A stretch of 37,019 bases of DNA from Bacteroidales bacterium (GTDB lineage Bacteria > Bacteroidota > Bacteroidia > Bacteroidales > UBA932), in contig JAKSJL010000014.1 in NCBI GenBank assembly GCA_024398295.1, forward strand, positions 1 to 37,019, given 5' to 3'. Shown in pieces: positions 23,858-33,712 of the stretch. Each line of letters starts with the position of its first letter. The stretch's first letter is position 1. Under the pieces are notes generated by a model, which searched no databases, had not been told where the DNA came from, and saw only the letters and a list, made by a program, of their open reading frames with translations. The position numbers were made by a program, and so were the translations under genes.

Positions 23858-25468
23858 ATGAATATTGTAAGAAGATTTTTCACCTTGTCAGCGATGCTGG
23901 CAGCTGCAGTAGCTTGCGGAGAGAAGCCTGCGGAGGATGTACCCGCAGCAGAGGCTCCCAAGTGTGTGTCAACCACCCCTGCAAATGGGGCAGAAGGCAT
24001 AGCATATGAGGGTGACCTCACCGTCACCATCACTTACGACCAGAACATCAAGTGCCTCGTGGCAGACCAGTCGAAGATAAAGATTGACAATGCCGCCCAG
24101 ATCGTGAAGGTGAACCCATATAACACCACATTGACACTTACTGTCAATGGCCTCAAGGGAGATACCAAATACACTGTCACCGTGCCAGATGGCATCGTGA
24201 ACGGCTTCAAGGAGAATCAGGACGCCGCGAAGGGCGTAAGCATCAGCTTCACCACGAAGAGCGCTCCCCTCCCTCCTACCCCTGATCCAGAGCCAGACCC
24301 ACAGGACAATGATGCCTGGAAGCAGCTCGAGAAGCTCGGACTTGGATGGAACATGGGTAATCATTTCGATGCATTCTATAACGGCACATGGGCTGGAGAC
24401 AAGTTCCTTTATCCAGACGAGACCTGCTGGGGAAATCCTAAATGCACACAGTCTACTTTCACAGGCCTTCGTTCTGCGGGCTTCCGCACCATCAGAATCC
24501 CTATCACTTGGCTCAAGATGATAGGCGACGCTCCTGATTACACCATCAATGAAGCATGGATGAAGAGGATCAAGGAAGTAGTGGGTATGGCGCGCGATGC
24601 TGGCCTCCAGGTCATCATAAACACCCACCACGACGAGGACCACTACCTCGGCAGCGAGTCCATGGGCCACAGGTGGCTGAACATCATGCAGGCCACCACA
24701 GATGAAGCAGTGAACACCAAGGTGAAGGAGCAGATCAAGGGTTTCTGGACCAATGTAGCCAATGAGTTCAAGAACGAGGGGGACTACCTCATCTTCGAAT
24801 CTTTCAACGAGATCAATGACGGTAAATGGGGTGGAAGCTCAAATACAGACAAGCAGTCAGCAGTGCTGAACCAGTGGAACCAGGTATTCGTGGATGCAGT
24901 ACGTGCTACAGGCGGAAACAACGCCACACGCTGGCTTGGAGTGCCTACATACTGCGCTGGTCCTACATACATCAAATACTTCGTCATGCCAAATGACCCA
25001 GCCAAGCATACCATGCTCGCTGTACACTGCTATGACCCATACGACTTCACCCTCGCTGAGGGACTTCCTCAGAAGAAATGGGGACATACCCTGGGCAACA
25101 GCTGGGACGAGAAGGCTATACGCGATGTGCTTGGCACATTGAACTCAAATTACATCGCCAAGGGTATTCCTGTATATCTGGGCGAGTTCGGATGTAGCAT
25201 GCGCGAGTACAACACAGTCGAGTGGAGATGCCAGAAGTACTACCTTGAGTACTTCGTGAAGGCAGCGAAGACCTACGGCCTTCCATGTTTCCTCTGGGAC
25301 AATGGTAACGCAGGTGCTGGATCAGAGCACCATGCCTACATCGACCATGGCACTGGAGCATACATCGGTCACTCAAAGGAGCTCATCGACGTGATGGTAA
25401 AGGCCATGACAAACAAAGACAAGAGCTATACTCTTGACTATATCTACGACCACGCACCGACCAATTAA
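23858..25468 (+). CDS. GH5 (subfamily 4-like) endo-glucanase/glucomannanase lipoprotein
   Basis: The 536-residue lipoprotein (AVACG) has a Big_5 Ig-like domain (about 33-135), a proline-rich linker (PLPPTPDPEPDPQ near 143-155), and a GH5 barrel. Motifs are GLGWNMGNHFDA near 162, RIPITW near 212, acid/base Glu318 in FESFNEIND and nucleophile Glu443 in LGEFGCS. The GWNxGNxxDA opening and NEI motif favour subfamily 4, which includes endoglucanases, xyloglucanases and enzymes active on glucomannan. This subfamily assignment is from memory of motifs and is less certain than the GH5 call. It likely cuts glucose-containing stretches that GH26 leaves. Spacing to the GH26 gene is 12 bp. Confidence 0.88.
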   Translation: MNIVRRFFTLSAMLAAAVACGEKPAEDVPAAEAPKCVSTTPANGAEGIAYEGDLTVTITYDQNIKCLVADQSKIKIDNAAQIVKVNPYNTTLTLTVNGLKGDTKYTVTVPDGIVNGFKENQDAAKGVSISFTTKSAPLPPTPDPEPDPQDNDAWKQLEKLGLGWNMGNHFDAFYNGTWAGDKFLYPDETCWGNPKCTQSTFTGLRSAGFRTIRIPITWLKMIGDAPDYTINEAWMKRIKEVVGMARDAGLQVIINTHHDEDHYLGSESMGHRWLNIMQATTDEAVNTKVKEQIKGFWTNVANEFKNEGDYLIFESFNEINDGKWGGSSNTDKQSAVLNQWNQVFVDAVRATGGNNATRWLGVPTYCAGPTYIKYFVMPNDPAKHTMLAVHCYDPYDFTLAEGLPQKKWGHTLGNSWDEKAIRDVLGTLNSNYIAKGIPVYLGEFGCSMREYNTVEWRCQKYYLEYFVKAAKTYGLPCFLWDNGNAGAGSEHHAYIDHGTGAYIGHSKELIDVMVKAMTNKDKSYTLDYIYDHAPTN

Positions 25469-25483
25469 TAAAGAGAAAGTAAA

Positions 25484-26641
25484 ATGAATTTTGGCGAAAG
25501 ACTTGAGATGCTCACAAACGAGCACGAGAAGCTCATCACGAGAAAGAATGAGCCGATCTACGGAAACGGAGTCTACGAAAGATATAAGTATCCTATCCTC
25601 ACAGGAGAGCACGCTCCCCTGTATTGGAGATACGACCTCGACGAGCAGACAAACCCATATCTCATGGAGAGGTTCGGCATCCACGCGGCGTTCAACAGCG
25701 GCGCCATCAAGTGGGGTGACAAGTACGTGCTCGTAGTGCGCGTCGAGGCGGCGGACAGAAAGTCCTTCTTCGCAGTGGCCGAGAGCCCTAACGGAGTCGA
25801 CAACTTCCGCTTCTGGGAGCGTCCTATCACCATGCCTGAGTGGGGTGAGCCTGCTACCAATGTCTACGACATGAGACTCACCAGACACGAGGACGGATGG
25901 ATCTACGGACTCTTCTGCGTGGAGAGAAAAGACCACGACCTCGAGGCTGACCTTTCGGCAGCTACCGCTGCATGCGGTATCGCCCGCACCAAGGACCTCG
26001 TCACCTGGGAGAGACTCCCAGACCTCAAGTCACGCTCACAGCAGAGAAACGTCTGCCTCCACCCTGAGTTCGTGGATGGCAAGTATGCACTCTACACACG
26101 CCCTCAGGACGGATTCATCGACGCCGGAAGCGGCGGCGGTATCGGCTGGGCGCTCATCGACGACATCACCTGCGCCGAGGTGAAGGAGGAGAAGATCATC
26201 AACGCCCGTCACTACCACACTATCACAGAGGTGAAGAACGGAGAGGGTCCACACCCTATCAAGACAGACAAGGGATGGCTCCACCTCGCACACGGTGTAC
26301 GCGGCTGCGCTTCGGGCCTCCGCTACGTCCTGTACATGTACATGACTTCGCTCGAGGACCCTACCAAGGTCATCGCGCAGCCCGCTGGCTTCTTCATCGC
26401 CCCTGACGGCGAGGAGTACATCGGTGACGTCATGAACGTCACCTTCGCGAACGGCTGGATCGCCGACGAGGACGGGAAGGTATTCATCTACTACGCTTCG
26501 TCTGACACCCGCATGCACGTAGCCACATCGACCATTGACAGACTCGTGGACTACTGCATGAACACTGAGCCAGATGGCCTCAGGACTGGTCTGACCGTAG
26601 AAAGGCTTAACAGACTGATTGAGAAAAACCTAAAAAAATAA
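25484..26641 (+). CDS. GH130_1 4-O-beta-D-mannosyl-D-glucose phosphorylase
   Basis: This enzyme cleaves mannosyl-beta-1,4-glucose with phosphate to mannose 1-phosphate and glucose in the cytoplasm. The 385-residue protein has no signal peptide and matches the length of the Bacteroides fragilis mannosylglucose phosphorylase. Visible features include [24 protein letters not shown] near 64, [12 protein letters not shown] with catalytic Asp129, and NARHYHTI near 240 with phosphate-site residues. Family GH130_1 is specific for mannosylglucose, whereas GH130_2 acts on longer mannosides. It lies 4 bp before the symporter gene, a pairing known from Bacteroides mannan operons. The subfamily call rests on overall likeness. 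Confidence 0.9.
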   Translation: MNFGERLEMLTNEHEKLITRKNEPIYGNGVYERYKYPILTGEHAPLYWRYDLDEQTNPYLMERFGIHAAFNSGAIKWGDKYVLVVRVEAADRKSFFAVAESPNGVDNFRFWERPITMPEWGEPATNVYDMRLTRHEDGWIYGLFCVERKDHDLEADLSAATAACGIARTKDLVTWERLPDLKSRSQQRNVCLHPEFVDGKYALYTRPQDGFIDAGSGGGIGWALIDDITCAEVKEEKIINARHYHTITEVKNGEGPHPIKTDKGWLHLAHGVRGCASGLRYVLYMYMTSLEDPTKVIAQPAGFFIAPDGEEYIGDVMNVTFANGWIADEDGKVFIYYASSDTRMHVATSTIDRLVDYCMNTEPDGLRTGLTVERLNRLIEKNLKK

Positions 26642-26645
26642 CAAT

Positions 26646-28001
26646 ATGGCAACTACAAAAACAAGCCTTTGGGAAAAGGTAGCGTACGCACTCGGTGACG
26701 CAGCAGCAGGTGGAATCGTATGGAAGATCATGTCCATCGCGTTCCCATTGTTCTTCACAAACGTATTCGGTCTCTCATTCGCTGATGCGGCGACCCTGAT
26801 GCTCATTGCACGTCTCTTCGATGTAGTGACAGACCCTATCATGGGTAGTCTCGCAGACCGCACCCAGTCACGCTGGGGCACATATCGCCCATGGCTCATC
26901 TTCGGAGCCATTCCTCTCGGACTCGTGTTCGCGCTCCTGCTCTACACACCAGACTTCGGCCCTGTAGGCAAGAGAGTCTACGCCTATGCACTCTACCTTA
27001 TCATGATGGCAGTGTACACCGCAGTGAACGTGCCTTACGGTTCCCTTCTCGGAGTCATGACTGACGACGACAACGAGAAGAACCAGTTCTCATCTTTCCG
27101 TATGGTCGGCGCGTATGCAATGGGCTTCGTGACCCTTCTCTCATTCCCTTACCTCCAGAAGTTCGTAGGTGGCACTGACGCACATCAGTATGCTACCCTC
27201 GGTGCATACTTCGGAATAGCAGCAGCTATCCTTACCCTTATCTGTGGTCTCTGCACCAAGGAAAGACTCAAGCCGGTAAGAGCGGAGAAGTACTCGATGA
27301 AGCAGTTCGGCGACCTCTTCAAGAACAAGCCATGGCTCATCCTCACCTGCGCAGGAATCTGCACAAACTTCTTCAACGGCTTCCGTTACGCAGTGGCTGG
27401 ATACATGATTTCATACTGCCTCGGTGGCGACGTTACCATTGGTGCACTCATCATCAACTACACCGTGCTCATGGCATTTGGTGAGGTGACATGTATGATC
27501 TTTGGTGGTGTCTCACCTAAGTTCACCGCATGGATCGGCTCCAAGCGCAAGGCCTTCATGGCTGCCGCTGCCATCTGTCTCGTGACCTCAGTGGCATTCT
27601 TCTTCATCCCAATGAACCCTAAGTTCATCTGGCTCATGGTTGCCATGGTGATCCTCACTTCAGTAGGTATCGGTATCTACTCACCACTCCTCTGGTCTAT
27701 GTACGCTGACGTAGCAGATTATGCTACTGAGAAGTTCGGAACCTCATCTACCGGTCTCATCTTCTCGTCAGGTACCATGGCTCAGAAGCTCGGCACAGCC
27801 ATTTCAGGCTCACTCATTGCCCTTCTCCTCGGCCTCGCCGGTGCGAGAATGATCCCAGACGATTTCGGAAACACAGTAATCGACCCTACCTCTGTCACTG
27901 AGTCAGTGAAGACCATGGTATGGGCTCTGTTCTCACTTGTTCCTGCAGTGCTCGCTCTCATCATGGGTTGGCTTGCATACATATTCCCTATCAAGAAGTA
28001 A
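26646..28001 (+). CDS. GPH-family disaccharide:cation symporter
   Basis: The 451-residue membrane protein starts WEKVAYALGDAAAGGIVWKI and contains RLFDVVTDPIMGSLADRTQSRWGTYRPW, the signature of glycoside-pentoside-hexuronide:cation symporters (MelB-like). About 12 hydrophobic segments are apparent. It sits between the GH130 and a GH5 gene with gaps of 4 and 3 bp, so it most likely takes mannosylglucose, cellobiose or similar disaccharides from periplasm to cytoplasm for the two phosphorylases. The substrate is inferred from position. Confidence 0.92.
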   Translation: MATTKTSLWEKVAYALGDAAAGGIVWKIMSIAFPLFFTNVFGLSFADAATLMLIARLFDVVTDPIMGSLADRTQSRWGTYRPWLIFGAIPLGLVFALLLYTPDFGPVGKRVYAYALYLIMMAVYTAVNVPYGSLLGVMTDDDNEKNQFSSFRMVGAYAMGFVTLLSFPYLQKFVGGTDAHQYATLGAYFGIAAAILTLICGLCTKERLKPVRAEKYSMKQFGDLFKNKPWLILTCAGICTNFFNGFRYAVAGYMISYCLGGDVTIGALIINYTVLMAFGEVTCMIFGGVSPKFTAWIGSKRKAFMAAAAICLVTSVAFFFIPMNPKFIWLMVAMVILTSVGIGIYSPLLWSMYADVADYATEKFGTSSTGLIFSSGTMAQKLGTAISGSLIALLLGLAGARMIPDDFGNTVIDPTSVTESVKTMVWALFSLVPAVLALIMGWLAYIFPIKK

Positions 28002-28004
28002 AAC

Positions 28005-29033
28005 ATGAGAAAGCTTATCACCATAGCAGCCACACTTGCCCTCGCGGCAGGACTCAGCAGCTGCAAGAATGAGCCTGCACAGAAGATGGAGAGCCTTCAT
28101 GTGGAAGGCACCCAGCTTTACGCAGGCGACCAGCCTGTACGCCTCAAGGGCATCAGCTTCGGATGGCATAACATCTGGCCTCGTTTCTGGAATGCAGGCG
28201 CCCTCGCGCAGATGCACAATGAATGGGGCGCGAACCTCTTCCGCGCCGCAGTAGGCTCAGATGACCACGCCCTGGCTGACAACCCAGGCATCCCAAGTGG
28301 TTATATCAACAACAAGGATTTCGCGCTTGAGTGTCTCTACAAGGTCATTGACGCTGCGATCGAGAATGACTCATACATCATCGTTGACTGGCATTCGCAC
28401 GACCTCTATCTAGAGCCTGCCAGGGACTTTTTCACTGCAGTTGCCACCAGATACCCTGACTGTCCAAATGTGATCTACGAGCTGTTCAACGAGCCTGTAT
28501 CCAGAGAGTTCAATGCCTCAAGAGACTATAGCCAGCCTACTGACGAATCGCTCGAAGGCTACTGGAATGATCTCAAGGAATATGCGGAAAGTCTCATTGA
28601 GACCATCACAAGCATCTCTACGGCGCATCCACTCATCCTCATGGGTTGCCCTCAGTGGGACCAGGACATCCATCTCGTGCCAGCAAACCCTGTAGAGGGT
28701 TATGACAATATCATGTACACCGTACACTTCTACGCAGCCACCCACAAGGACTACCTGAGAGAGCGCAGCGACTATGCCATCTCGAAGGGCATTCCGGTGT
28801 TCCTCTCAGAGTGCGCAGGTTGCGAAGCTACTGGCGACGGCTTCCTCGACATCGAGTCATGGAACACCTGGGACAAGTGGGCAGAGGAGAACGGCATCAG
28901 CACAGTGGTGTGGTCAGTATCCGACAAGAATGAGACATGCTCTATGTTCACTCCTGAAGCGTCATCCGAGGGTCCTTGGAGCGACGAAGTTATCAAGGAA
29001 TGGGGAATAATCGTAAAAGACTGGCTTAAGTAA
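28005..29033 (+). CDS. GH5 endo-glycanase lipoprotein (cellulase-like)
   Basis: The 342-residue lipoprotein (lipobox LSSC) is a GH5 barrel with almost no extra domain. Motifs include LKGISFGWHN near 49, WGANLFRAAVG near 77, acid/base Glu163 in IYELFNEP, HFYAATH near 247 and nucleophile Glu269 in FLSECAGCEATG. This resembles subfamily 2 cellulases, although the usual TEWG-type sequence around the nucleophile is replaced by SECAG. Probable substrates are glucomannan or cello-oligosaccharides. It follows the symporter by 3 bp and precedes the cellobiose phosphorylase by 9 bp, suggesting that it supplies cellobiose. Confidence 0.85.
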   Translation: MRKLITIAATLALAAGLSSCKNEPAQKMESLHVEGTQLYAGDQPVRLKGISFGWHNIWPRFWNAGALAQMHNEWGANLFRAAVGSDDHALADNPGIPSGYINNKDFALECLYKVIDAAIENDSYIIVDWHSHDLYLEPARDFFTAVATRYPDCPNVIYELFNEPVSREFNASRDYSQPTDESLEGYWNDLKEYAESLIETITSISTAHPLILMGCPQWDQDIHLVPANPVEGYDNIMYTVHFYAATHKDYLRERSDYAISKGIPVFLSECAGCEATGDGFLDIESWNTWDKWAEENGISTVVWSVSDKNETCSMFTPEASSEGPWSDEVIKEWGIIVKDWLK

Positions 29034-29042
29034 GAAAAGACA

Positions 29043-31463
29043 ATGAAAACTACATACGGTCATTATGATGACGTCTCGAGAGAGTACGTCATCACGGATC
29101 CACTGACTCCTTGGCCATGGATCAACTACCTGGGAAGTGAGACATTCTTCTCGCTAATCTCCAATACAGCAGGAGGTTACAGCTTCTGCAGGGATGCGAA
29201 GTTCAGAAGAATTACACGCTATCGCTATAACAATGTCCCTATGGACAACGGCGGTAGATACTTCTACATCAATGACGGCGGCACCGTCTGGTCACCTTCT
29301 TACAAGCCTTGCAAGACAGCACTTGATCTGTACGAGTGCCGTCATGGAATGGGCTATACCAGAATCACTGGAGAGAAGGCAGGAGTCAAGGCAAGTGTGC
29401 TTTTCTTCGTGCCTCTCCACGAGTGGTGCGAGATCCAGAAGATGACACTCACAAACACCGGCAGCGAGGCAAAGAGCTTCAAGCTGTTCTCGTTCGAGGA
29501 GTGGTGTCTTTGGAACGCAGAGTCCGACATGGAGAACTTCCAGAGAAACTTCTCCACAGGAGAGGTCGAGATAGAAGGTGCCACCATCTATCACAAGACA
29601 GAATACAAGGAGCGCAGAAACCACTACGCATTCTATACAGTAAACTCATCCATTGACGGTTTCGACACCGACAGAGAGAGTTTCATTGGCCTGTACAATG
29701 GTTTCGATGCACCTCAGTGCGTTGTCGAAGGCAAGTCTAGCGGCAGCATTGCCCATGGCTGGTCGCCAGTCGCCTCGCACTGCATCGAGGTCACCCTCGC
29801 ACCTGGCGAGTCCAAGGACCTCGTATTCTTGCTCGGCTACGGCGAGAACCCACAGGAGGAGAAGTTCGCCGCTGACGGCACCATCAACAAGCAGCGCGCT
29901 CATGCCCTCATCGAGAAGTTCGACACCACAGAGAAGGTGGATGCTGCATTCGCGGAGCTCGGTAAGTACTGGGACGACCTCCTCTGCCGCTTCGAGCTGA
30001 AGTCTGGCGACGAAAGACTGGACAGGATGGTAAACATCTGGAATCAGTACCAGTGCATGGTGACCTTCAACATGTCGCGAAGCGCATCATTCTTCGAGAG
30101 TGGCATCGGCCGCGGAATGGGCTTCCGCGACTCGAACCAGGACCTCGTGGGCTTCGTGCACCAGATCCCTGATCGCGCACGCGAGCGCATCATCGACATC
30201 GCCTCCACCCAGTTCCCTGATGGAGGCTGCTACCACCAGTACCAGCCACTCACGAAGAGAGGAAACAACGGTATCGGTGGAGGCTTCAACGATGACCCAC
30301 TCTGGCTCATCTTCGGTACTGTCGCATACCTCAAGGAGACTGGAGACTTCAGCATACTCGAGGAGCCAGTGCCATTTGACAATGAACCAGGTACAGAAGT
30401 ATCACTCCTTCAGCACCTTAAGGTATCATTTGACCACGTCATAAATAACCTTGGCCCTCACAGTCTGCCTCTTATCGGCCGCGCAGACTGGAATGATTGC
30501 CTTAACCTGAACTGCTTCTCGAACGACCCTAACGAGTCATTCCAGACCACTGAGAACAACAATGTAGGTTCGAAGGCGGAGTCGCTCATGATCGCTGGTC
30601 AGTTCGTAGTATGCGGTGGCGACTACGCCGCCCTCTGCCGCCACCTCGGTATGGATGAGGAGGCTCAGAGAGTGGACGCGGAAGTAGCCAAGATGGTTGA
30701 GGCCGTGAAAAAGGACGGCTGGGATGGAGAATGGTACCTCAGAGCTTATGACTACTACGGAAGAAAGATAGGAAGTGAGGAAAATGAGGAAGGAAAGATC
30801 TTCATCGAGTCACAGGGATGGTGCACCATGGCACGCATAGGTGCAGAGGAAGGCATGGTGGCGAAGGCTCTTGACTCAGTCAAGGAAAGACTTGACTGTG
30901 AGCATGGTATCGTGCTGAACAACCCTGCTTTCACCCGTTATTATATCGAGTACGGCGAGATCTCAAGCTATCCTGCAGGATACAAGGAGAACGCAGGTAT
31001 CTTCTGTCACAACAACCCATGGGTAATCATCGGCGAGGCCCTCGAAGGACGCGCTGAGGATGCTTGGGAGCACTACAGGAAGATCTGTCCTGCATACATC
31101 GAGGATCAGAAGCTCCACAAGGTCGAGCCTTACGTTTACTGCCAGATGGTTGCAGGAAAGGATGCGGCGAAGCCTGGTGAGGGCAAGAACAGCTGGCTCA
31201 CCGGAACAGCCGCATGGAACTGGTATACCATCTCACAGTTCATTCTCGGTATCAAGCCAGACTATGATGGTCTGGTAATCGACCCTGTAGTGCCTGCCGA
31301 CTGGAAGGGATATACTGTCAGAAGATCATTCCGAGAGGCAGTCTACGACATCGACATCAAGCGCACTGGTTCAGAGTCACTTGTAGTGGACGGAGTGGCC
31401 GTAGAAGGCAAGCAGATTCCTTACACCAAAGGAAATCACAAGGTAACAGTAACCATAAGATAG
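29043..31463 (+). CDS. GH94 cellobiose phosphorylase
   Basis: This enzyme converts cellobiose and phosphate to glucose 1-phosphate and glucose. The 806-residue cytoplasmic protein, with no signal peptide, closely resembles the characterised Cellvibrio gilvus enzyme along its whole length. Shared segments include [14 protein letters not shown] at the start, [17 protein letters not shown] near 22, [23 protein letters not shown] near 345, and [13 protein letters not shown], with Asp482 and Asp485, the latter the likely catalytic acid. [14 protein letters not shown] near 648 and [12 protein letters not shown] near 717 complete the family pattern. Laminaribiose and cellodextrin phosphorylases are relatives, but likeness to cellobiose phosphorylase is strongest. 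Its presence signals beta-1,4-linked glucose in the target polymer. Confidence 0.94.
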   Translation: MKTTYGHYDDVSREYVITDPLTPWPWINYLGSETFFSLISNTAGGYSFCRDAKFRRITRYRYNNVPMDNGGRYFYINDGGTVWSPSYKPCKTALDLYECRHGMGYTRITGEKAGVKASVLFFVPLHEWCEIQKMTLTNTGSEAKSFKLFSFEEWCLWNAESDMENFQRNFSTGEVEIEGATIYHKTEYKERRNHYAFYTVNSSIDGFDTDRESFIGLYNGFDAPQCVVEGKSSGSIAHGWSPVASHCIEVTLAPGESKDLVFLLGYGENPQEEKFAADGTINKQRAHALIEKFDTTEKVDAAFAELGKYWDDLLCRFELKSGDERLDRMVNIWNQYQCMVTFNMSRSASFFESGIGRGMGFRDSNQDLVGFVHQIPDRARERIIDIASTQFPDGGCYHQYQPLTKRGNNGIGGGFNDDPLWLIFGTVAYLKETGDFSILEEPVPFDNEPGTEVSLLQHLKVSFDHVINNLGPHSLPLIGRADWNDCLNLNCFSNDPNESFQTTENNNVGSKAESLMIAGQFVVCGGDYAALCRHLGMDEEAQRVDAEVAKMVEAVKKDGWDGEWYLRAYDYYGRKIGSEENEEGKIFIESQGWCTMARIGAEEGMVAKALDSVKERLDCEHGIVLNNPAFTRYYIEYGEISSYPAGYKENAGIFCHNNPWVIIGEALEGRAEDAWEHYRKICPAYIEDQKLHKVEPYVYCQMVAGKDAAKPGEGKNSWLTGTAAWNWYTISQFILGIKPDYDGLVIDPVVPADWKGYTVRRSFREAVYDIDIKRTGSESLVVDGVAVEGKQIPYTKGNHKVTVTIR

Positions 31464-31467
31464 CGTT

Positions 31468-33654
31468 ATGAAAAGAGTGTTCACACTAGCAGCTGCACTT
31501 CTGTCAGCACTTGGTCTTTACGCCCAGGAGGTAATCAGCACGAAGAGCACCACCATGGTACTCGAGGCAGAGAAAGGCCATGAACTTAGGATCCTTTACT
31601 ACGGCACAAAGCTCAGCGACGAGGAAATAGCCAGTCTGAAAGATGCCGGTTACAGGACTCAGAGGGCCTACCCAGCGTATGGCCTCATAAACACAGAGGA
31701 AGCAGCCCTGGCTGTGACACATTCTGATGGAAACATGACTCTCCAGCTACAGGTCTCTGACATCAATGAGGACACCTGGGAAGGCGGAAAGCTCATCACC
31801 ATCACCTCCAAGGACACCCACTACCCTTTCGTCGTTAAGTCGGTCTACAAGACCTATGACGAGCAGGACATGATAGGTACCTGGACTGAGATCACAAACG
31901 GAGAGAAGAAGCCTGTAGTGCTCACCAGATACTTCTCAGGCGTGCTCCCTGTAAGGGTGGACGACGTCTACGTGTCTCACCTGTACGGCACCTGGGCAAA
32001 TGAGGGCAGGGTCTGCACGGAACCATTGACCCGCGGATACAAGCTCATCAAGAACCTCGACGGCACCAGAAACTCGCACACCTCGCACGCAGAGGTGATG
32101 ATCTCCCTGGACGGCAAGCCTCAGGAGAACTCTGGTCGCGTGATAGGCGCTGCGCTCTGCTGGCCAGGAAATTACGAGCTCGCATTCCATACCACCGACG
32201 AGGACTTCCATCATTTCCTTGCCGGCATCTGCCCGGACAATGCAGCATACACCCTGGAGTCCAAGGAGACCTTCGTCACCCCTGAGCTCGCCCTCACCTA
32301 CTCGGAGCAGGGTCTTAGCGGCGTGAGCCGAAACTATCATCATTGGGGCCGCAAGTATAAGCTCGCCCACGGTGACAAGGAAAGAAAGATCCTCCTCAAC
32401 AGCTGGGAGGGTGTGTATTTCGACATCAATGAGCCAGGAATGGCGCAGATGATGGAGGACATCGCTTCCATGGGCGGAGAGCTATTCGTGATGGATGATG
32501 GCTGGTTCGGTGACAAATACCCTCGCCTCGTGGACAACTCATCCCTGGGCGACTGGGTGGTGGATAAGAACAAGCTCCCTCACGGTATCGGATGGCTCGT
32601 GAAGACAGCTTCAGAGAAGGGAGTAAAGTTCGGCATCTGGATTGAGCCTGAGATGGCAAATTCAGTCAGCGAGCTCTATGAGAAGCATCCTGAATGGGTC
32701 ATCAAGGCATCAAACAGGGATATCGTCACTGGACGTGGAGGCACCCAGCTCGTACTCGACATGTCAAATCCTGCAGTGCAGGACTATGTAGTGAAGATCG
32801 TCGATGACATCATGGGCGAGAACCCGGACATCGACTACATCAAGTGGGACGCGAACATGCCATTCAGCGCACATGGAAGCCAGTATCTCAAGAACCAGAG
32901 CCACCTGCACATCGAGTACTGGAGAGGCTTCGTCAATGCTTGCGACCGCATCAGGGCGAAGTATCCTGACCTTACCATCCAGTGCTGTGCCAGCGGCGGT
33001 GGACGAGCAAACTGGGGAGCACTTCCTTGGTTTGATGAGTTCTGGGTAAGCGACAACACAGACGCCCTTCAGCGCATTTACATGCAGTGGGGCACCTCAT
33101 ATTTCTTCCCTGCCATGGCTATGGCTGCGCACATCAGTGCGACTCCGAACCATACAGTCTTCCGTACCACGTCACTGAAGTATCGTATCGATGTAGCGAT
33201 GAGCGCAAGACTAGGAATGGAGATCCAGCCAAAGAACATGACAGAAGAGGAAAAGGCTCTATGCAGAAACGCCATCAGCGAGTACAAGATGATCAGGCCA
33301 ATAGTCCAGTTTGGAGACATCTACAGGCTCGTATCGCCTTACGATGACCATGGATTCGCCTCAATGATGCACGTGGCCTCAGACAAGCAGAAAGCAGTGT
33401 TCTACTGGTGGAAGATAGCGAACTTCTACGACGAGCACTTCCCACGCGTAAGGATGGCGGGACTTGACCCGGAAAAGCAGTATACCATCAAAGAGCTGAA
33501 CAGGATCGACCTGAAGCCACTTCCTTATGAGGGGAAGAGCTTCACAGGCAAGTTCCTTATGGAAAATGGCCTCGAAATCCCAGCCACTAACGAGCCAGAA
33601 TACTCGAAGAAGACCGACTGGTCAAGCCGAGTTCTATATCTGGAAGCCAAGTAG
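31468..33654 (+). CDS. GH36 alpha-galactosidase, secreted
   Basis: The 728-residue product has a cleavable signal ending LGLYAQ with no lipobox, so it is probably periplasmic. A supersandwich N-terminal region is followed by a barrel with FVMDDGWFGDKY near 342, WIEPEMANS near 392, nucleophile Asp461 in YIKWDANMP, substrate-site CCASGGGRANWG near 511, and acid/base Asp529 in WVSDNTDA. These are GH36 hallmarks. It removes alpha-1,6-galactosyl side groups from galactoglucomannan oligosaccharides after import by SusCD. It is 4 bp after the GH94 gene and is the last gene of the tightly packed run. Confidence 0.94.
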   Translation: MKRVFTLAAALLSALGLYAQEVISTKSTTMVLEAEKGHELRILYYGTKLSDEEIASLKDAGYRTQRAYPAYGLINTEEAALAVTHSDGNMTLQLQVSDINEDTWEGGKLITITSKDTHYPFVVKSVYKTYDEQDMIGTWTEITNGEKKPVVLTRYFSGVLPVRVDDVYVSHLYGTWANEGRVCTEPLTRGYKLIKNLDGTRNSHTSHAEVMISLDGKPQENSGRVIGAALCWPGNYELAFHTTDEDFHHFLAGICPDNAAYTLESKETFVTPELALTYSEQGLSGVSRNYHHWGRKYKLAHGDKERKILLNSWEGVYFDINEPGMAQMMEDIASMGGELFVMDDGWFGDKYPRLVDNSSLGDWVVDKNKLPHGIGWLVKTASEKGVKFGIWIEPEMANSVSELYEKHPEWVIKASNRDIVTGRGGTQLVLDMSNPAVQDYVVKIVDDIMGENPDIDYIKWDANMPFSAHGSQYLKNQSHLHIEYWRGFVNACDRIRAKYPDLTIQCCASGGGRANWGALPWFDEFWVSDNTDALQRIYMQWGTSYFFPAMAMAAHISATPNHTVFRTTSLKYRIDVAMSARLGMEIQPKNMTEEEKALCRNAISEYKMIRPIVQFGDIYRLVSPYDDHGFASMMHVASDKQKAVFYWWKIANFYDEHFPRVRMAGLDPEKQYTIKELNRIDLKPLPYEGKSFTGKFLMENGLEIPATNEPEYSKKTDWSSRVLYLEAK

Positions 33655-33655
33655 C

Positions 33656-33685
33656 ATTGGATTATTCTTTTTAATTGTATCTTTG
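33656..33685 (+). promoter_or_regulatory. Promoter of the carboxylesterase gene
   Basis: TATCTTTG (33678-33685) matches the -7 consensus, and ATTG (33656-33659) lies 18 bp upstream of it. The ATG of the esterase is 27 bp downstream. The esterase can thus be expressed separately from the GH36 run. Confidence 0.6.
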
Positions 33686-33712
33686 TGGCAATCACTCAAA
33701 TTTTTACATATC

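Noticed and set aside
23969..24670. 233-residue minus-strand open frame
   Set aside because: It is antisense to the Ig-like domain and barrel start of the GH5 gene, with no domain likeness.
33527..33712. 62-residue N-terminal extension of the carboxylesterase
   Set aside because: It lies inside the GH36 gene in another frame, and a lipoprotein signal begins at ATG 33713 behind a promoter.
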